This document shows positions 6,840-10,188 of a stretch of 10,188 nt of DNA, in pieces (position 1 is the stretch's first letter; the number at the start of each line of letters is the position of its first letter). The notes under the pieces are model-generated. The model was not told the origin of the DNA and did no database searches. It worked only from the letters and a program-made list of their open reading frames with translations. The DNA lies in NCBI GenBank assembly GCA_004299545.1, contig SCRB01001014.1:1-10188 (forward strand). The letters run 5' to 3'. Position numbers and translations under genes: made by a program. This DNA is from Rhizobiaceae bacterium. Its GTDB lineage: Bacteria; Pseudomonadota; Alphaproteobacteria; Rhizobiales; Rhizobiaceae.

Positions 6840-8243
6840 TCAGAAAACCTTGTCCGGATTGAGCAGACCGTGCGGATCGAGCGCCTGTTTCATTGTCCGC
6901 ATGACATCGATCTCGGTAGCGGATCGCATGCGCTTCAGTGCGTCGCGCTTCAACAGGCCGATGCCGTGCTCGGCACTGATCGTTCCTCTCAGCGCCAGTG
7001 CGACGTCCTCGATCGCCCGCGCCAGTTCTGGCCAGTGTCTGGAGTGCGTTGCCCTTCATGCCCGTCGGCGGCAGCACGTTGAAATGGATATTGCCGTCGC
7101 CGATATGGCCGAACGGCGCCGGTACGCATCCCGGCACGATCGCGGCAATGGCGCGGCGCGCCTCGGCATCGAATGCGGCAATCGCATCGATCGGCACGGC
7201 GTATCGCTTTTCAGGGCGCCGGGGGTCTCGATCATCGCGTTCGGGATGCCCTCGCGGAGCGCCCACAGGGCCCGACGCTGGCTCTCGCTGGCAGCAATGG
7301 TGCCGTCGGCGACAAGTCCCGCCTCCATCGCTTCCGCGACCAGGGCTTCCATCGCACCATTGAGATCGAAATGGCGGCTGGCGCTGTCCGCCTCGATCAG
7401 GACGGCCCAGGGAGCAGCAGCCGAGAAAGGCTGCCGGCGCGCACCCGCATGCGCGAAATGGAGTTCAAGGCTCGCGCGCGACATCGCCTCGAACGCGGTC
7501 ACGGATTCACCGAACGCGGCCTGTGTCCTGCTGAACAAAGTCAGGACCGCATCGATCGATGGCAGGCTGACGCAGGCCGTGACCCGTATCCGGGGCGCCG
7601 GCCTGAGCCTGAGCGCCGCTGCCGTGACGACGCCAAGCGTCCCCTCGGAGCCGAGAAATATCTGTTTCAGATCGTAGCCGGCATTGTTCTTGCGCAGCGG
7701 CGACAATTGCGAAACGATACGTCCGTCGGCCAGCACCACTTCGAGTCCGAGCACCTGTTCGCGCGCCATGCCGTAGCGCAGCACGTTGTTGCCGCCGGCA
7801 TTGGTAGCGAGATTGCCGCCGATCGTGCTGGAGAGGCCGCCATGGTCGAGTCCGAGCAATCGGCCCGCGGCAGCGGCGGCGGCCTGCGCGTCGTGGAGCG
7901 TGCATCCGGCTTCGACCACCATCACATTGCCGAGTGGATCGATTGAGCGGACGGCGCGCATGCGCTCCGTCGACAGGACGACATTCGACCGGCCGATGGC
8001 GGGTGTCGCGCCGCCGGCAAGTCCGGAGCAGCCGCCGCGCGGAATAACGGCAACATCGACAGCCATGGAACAGGCTGCAAGAACAGCCGACACTTCCGCC
8101 ACGGTGCGCGGGCGCACGACGCAGGCCACGGCCCCGCCCGGCGTTCCCGTCAGATCGCTTTGGTAGCCCGTGCAATCCTCGGTTCCGTCCAGAACGCCGC
8201 CGGCTCCGACAATGCCGCGCAGCGTCTCGGCGATACCGGTCAT
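6840..8243 (-). pseudogene. Frameshifted GlcD-type FAD-linked oxidase / D-lactate dehydrogenase family gene
   Basis: Three consecutive frames together encode a full-length (about 467 codons) FAD-linked 2-hydroxy-acid oxidase. Frame one, from ATG 8243, carries the PCMH FAD-binding domain: VACVVRPRTVAEV, PRGGCSGLAGGATP, STIGGNLATNAGG and FLGSEGTLGVVT. Near 7200 one base is missing (ACG-CCG where ACG-GCC-GTG is expected). Frame two then gives VPIDAIAAFDAEA and the metal-site motif GHIGDGNIHFNV. At about 7028-7031 the frame shifts again (one base gained or two lost), and frame three gives ISAEHGIGLLKRD and the usual ending LNPDKVF-stop. The start overlaps the aminotransferase stop as ATGA. Without correction, translation would stop well after 7200 in a wrong frame, losing the C-terminal cap. 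The family oxidises D-2-hydroxy acids to 2-oxo acids and passes electrons to the respiratory chain. Sequencing error cannot be excluded, but two independent shifts outside long homopolymers favour decay. Confidence 0.85.
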
Positions 8244-9349
8244 AGTGCCTTCAGCAAACGCGCCATGGCCGCCGCGACCGCGTCGGTATCCTCGCTCGAC
8301 CCGATGGTGATGCGGATCGCGCCCGGTGTCCCCGGCCAAGGGAAGGGCAGCACGAAGATGTTCTCCTCCCTCAGCGCGGCGGCGAGCGCCGGGGCCGGCT
8401 TCGGCGTTCTGACGGTGAGGAAGTTAGCCGCGCTCGGCAGCGCCTCGAAGCCGATCCCTTCCAGCGCCGCGGCAAGGCGCCGTCGTTCCGCCGCCGTGTG
8501 ATCGAGCAGCGCCTGCATATGGCTGCCGGCATCGAGCGCGGCACGAGCCCCGGCAAGCGCGACCGCGTTGACGCTGAAATTGACCCGGACCTTGCGATAG
8601 GCGTCGGCGAGTTCACGCGCATTCGTCAGGCCATAGCCAACCCGGATGCCGGCGAGCCCGTAGGCCTTGGAAAAGCTGCGCGTCGCGATCCATGGGCCGC
8701 GCCGCCGCTCCAGGATCGGCAGTGTCTCGACGCCTCCGGCATGGCGTCCGAACTCATAATAGGCTTCGTCGAAATGCAGGAGCACGTCGTCGGGCAATTC
8801 GTACACCAGACGCTCGATGTAGGCCTTAGCCAGCATGCCGCCGGTCGGATTATGCGGACTGGCGACGAAGACCAACCGCGTCTTCGGCGTCACCGCTGCA
8901 AGCGTCGCCGCTATGTCAACACTCCCATCGTCGCGTACCGGCACGCCGACATAGGTGCCGCCACGCATGGAGATAGCCTTTTCATAGGTCGGGAAGCCGG
9001 GATGAGGGGCGATGGCCTCGTGACCCGGATCGAGCACGATATCGGCACTGGCATAGAGCAGTTCGTTCGATCCGGCGCCGATGACGATGCGCTCCGCCGC
9101 GACGCCGGTGCGTGCCGACAGCGCCCGCACCAGTTCGCCGCCGTCATGATCGGGATAGCGGTTGATCCGCGCCGCGGCATGCTGCATCGCCTCGACCACC
9201 GAGGGCGCCGGCGGAAACGGCGATTCGTTCAGGTGCAGGCTGCGCACCGGATGCAGCGGACCGGGATCCGGCGGCTTGACCTGCGGCGGAACAACCTTCA
9301 GCCGGCGAATGCGCGGCGAGATAATGCGTTCAGCGATGGGACCAGTCAT
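8240..9349 (-). CDS. HisC-like class I/II PLP-dependent aminotransferase
   Basis: A 369-residue fold-type I PLP enzyme related to histidinol-phosphate aminotransferase. It shows SLHLNESPFPP (39-49, the HisC N-terminal motif with Ser for the usual Asn), GAGSNELL (91-98), ASPHNPTGG (163-171), FDEAYYEF with Asp194, and RSFSKAYGLAGIRVGYG with the PLP-binding Lys228. A late IRITIG supplies the Arg that pairs with the substrate carboxylate. The frame stays open 37 codons upstream, but that stretch is only the pseudogene tail read in another frame, so ATG 9349 is taken. It overlaps the end of the broken upstream gene by 20 bases, and its stop overlaps the FAD-oxidase start as ATGA. In this catabolic setting beside an ammonia-lyase, it may interconvert an aromatic amino acid such as histidine with its 2-oxo acid rather than serve histidine synthesis; that is inference. 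Confidence 0.9.
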   Translation of the reverse strand: MTGPIAERIISPRIRRLKVVPPQVKPPDPGPLHPVRSLHLNESPFPPAPSVVEAMQHAAARINRYPDHDGGELVRALSARTGVAAERIVIGAGSNELLYASADIVLDPGHEAIAPHPGFPTYEKAISMRGGTYVGVPVRDDGSVDIAATLAAVTPKTRLVFVASPHNPTGGMLAKAYIERLVYELPDDVLLHFDEAYYEFGRHAGGVETLPILERRRGPWIATRSFSKAYGLAGIRVGYGLTNARELADAYRKVRVNFSVNAVALAGARAALDAGSHMQALLDHTAAERRRLAAALEGIGFEALPSAANFLTVRTPKPAPALAAALREENIFVLPFPWPGTPGAIRITIGSSEDTDAVAAAMARLLKAL

Positions 9350-9612
9350 CGAGATTGTCCGAATTGCCGGGCGACAGGCCGAGGATGTCGCCGTCGGCGG
9401 AGATGCCGATCGTTTCGAGGAACCATTTCGGCGTCGCGGTGGAGGCATGGTGCAGCACACATTTAAAGCGCCATATGTCCCTCCATCGAATGCGGACGGA
9501 GGCAGTGGGCGAGCGTGACGTTATCGACATTGTCGTCCGGCCCCTTGATGCGATCATAAAGCATCTTCAGGCGGCCGCCTGCCTGCGCATATGGGACGTG
9601 GGCGATCCGCAT
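9330..9612 (-). pseudogene. Remnant of a carboxymuconolactone decarboxylase (AhpD-like) family gene
   Basis: From ATG 9612 the sequence encodes MRIAHVPYAQAGGRLKMLYD, then IKGPDDNVDN and a segment ending HSMEGHMAL before TAA at 9465-9463. This is the N-terminus of peroxidase-related CMD-family proteins as I know them. Moving to the next frame at the TAA (about two bases missing from a MALYK codon run) gives KCVLHHASTATPKWFLETIG. The family's middle section, about 100 residues with the redox CxxC/His active site, is absent. The text jumps directly to ISADGDILGLSPGNSDNLDD and ends WSHR at TGA 9332-9330, the family's usual C-terminus. The remnant is 283 bases, where an intact gene would be near 600. 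It begins 27 bases after the ammonia-lyase stop and overlaps the aminotransferase start by 20 bases. An internal deletion plus a frameshift make an active product very unlikely. The family call is from memory of typical sequences. Confidence 0.8.
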
Positions 9613-9639
9613 TCGCGTCTCTTCTCCCTGTTCTTCAGA

Positions 9640-10188
9640 CTATGCGGCATTGTCTTCGAGCAGCGGCGCGGCGACGATGTCGGCAACCGCGCCGGCGAGC
9701 AGCATTTCCTTCGCCGTGGCGAGATCGGCGGCAAAATAGCGGTCGCGGTCGAGATGCGGCACACGCTCGCGCAGCCGCCGCGCCGCTTCCGCCAGAGGCG
9801 CCGCGGGCATCAGCGGTCGGTGGAAATCGACGCCCTGCGCCGCCGCCAGCCATTCGAGCGCGATAATCGCAGCGGCATTGTCCGCCATCTGGCCGAGCCG
9901 ATAAGCGCCGTGGCAGGCCATCGACACGTGATCTTCCTGGTTTGCCGATGTCGGTATGGAATCGACCGAAGCCGGATGCGCCAGCATCTTGTTCTCGCTG
10001 GTCAGCGCCGCTGCCGTCACCTGCGCGATCATGAAGCCGGAATTGAGTCCCGGATTGTCGATCAGGAAGGCCGGGAGGCCGGACAGCGTCGAATCGACCA
10101 GCAGCGCCTGGCGCCGTTCCGACATCGAGCCGATCTCACAAACCACCAGCGCCAGGATGTCGGCAGCGAATGCGACCGGTTCAGCGTG
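9640..10188 (-). CDS. hutH: Histidine ammonia-lyase family protein, C-terminal part (cut by window edge)
   Basis: The last 182 codons of an aromatic amino-acid ammonia-lyase; the N-terminal two thirds, with the MIO-forming Ala-Ser-Gly, lie beyond the right edge. Visible conserved parts are [44 protein letters not shown], and [14 protein letters not shown], whose Glu corresponds to the catalytic Glu414 of the Pseudomonas putida enzyme. [10 protein letters not shown] and a [12 protein letters not shown] tail finish it in normal HutH style. The frame is open to base 10188, so a GTG at 10146 is internal, not a start. HutH converts L-histidine to urocanate and ammonia in the cytosol. Ring specificity depends largely on residues outside the window, so tyrosine or another substrate is possible. 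It is the first visible gene of the right-hand operon, and this part shows no lesion. The stop is TAG at 9642-9640. Confidence 0.88.
   Translation of the reverse strand, partial: HAEPVAFAADILALVVCEIGSMSERRQALLVDSTLSGLPAFLIDNPGLNSGFMIAQVTAAALTSENKMLAHPASVDSIPTSANQEDHVSMACHGAYRLGQMADNAAAIIALEWLAAAQGVDFHRPLMPAAPLAEAARRLRERVPHLDRDRYFAADLATAKEMLLAGAVADIVAAPLLEDNAA

Noticed and set aside
6784..6848. Possible transcription terminator between the convergent operons
   Set aside because: There is a T-run at 6836-6840, a 4-base CCGG stem with a 5-base loop near 6813-6825, and a short AT hairpin at 6835-6848. None combines a strong GC stem with an adjoining U-tract.
9350..9460. Longer N-terminus for the aminotransferase
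   Set aside because: The extra 37 codons are the CMD remnant read in the wrong frame and match nothing in HisC-type enzymes.
8498..9466. A 322-codon plus-strand open frame opposite the aminotransferase
   Set aside because: The aminotransferase has complete PLP-enzyme motifs on the other strand; this frame shows none.

Overview
The window is GC-rich, tightly packed bacterial DNA. Overlapping start/stop codons (ATGA or GTGA), the gene families and the codon use suggest an alphaproteobacterium, probably of the Rhizobiales/Rhizobiaceae type. That assignment is inference, because no rRNA or marker gene is present. I see no tRNA, CRISPR array, insertion sequence or phage gene.

Layout. (1) Bases 1-2662, minus strand: a branched-chain (HAAT-family) amino-acid ABC transporter read livG-livF-livH-livM, with 4-base overlaps at every junction. 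livM runs off the left edge. (2) Bases 2663-2845: a divergent control region holding a 17-base GATC-containing palindrome, a good minus-strand promoter and a possible 13-codon leader ORF that overlaps the livG start. (3) Bases 2846-6783, plus strand: a GntR/FCD regulator, a TIGR04076-like small protein, an aldo/keto reductase, a small NTF2/SnoaL-like protein, and the periplasmic solute-binding protein that presumably feeds the divergent permease. (4) Bases 6840-10188, minus strand, convergent with (3): the C-terminal part of a histidine ammonia-lyase family gene entering from the right edge, a broken carboxymuconolactone-decarboxylase-like gene, an intact HisC-like aminotransferase, and a GlcD-type FAD-linked oxidase interrupted by two frameshifts.

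How the parts may work together (inference). The GntR protein probably controls both divergent arms through the palindrome. The binding protein and Liv components import an amino acid or related acid. The right-hand operon has the enzymes for 2-hydroxy acid to 2-oxo acid (FAD oxidase), 2-oxo acid to amino acid (aminotransferase), and amino acid to an unsaturated acid plus ammonia (ammonia-lyase). This would suit imidazole-lactate or a similar aromatic hydroxy acid entering histidine-type catabolism. In this strain two of the four right-hand genes look inactivated, so that operon appears to be decaying while the transporter and the AKR arm stay intact.
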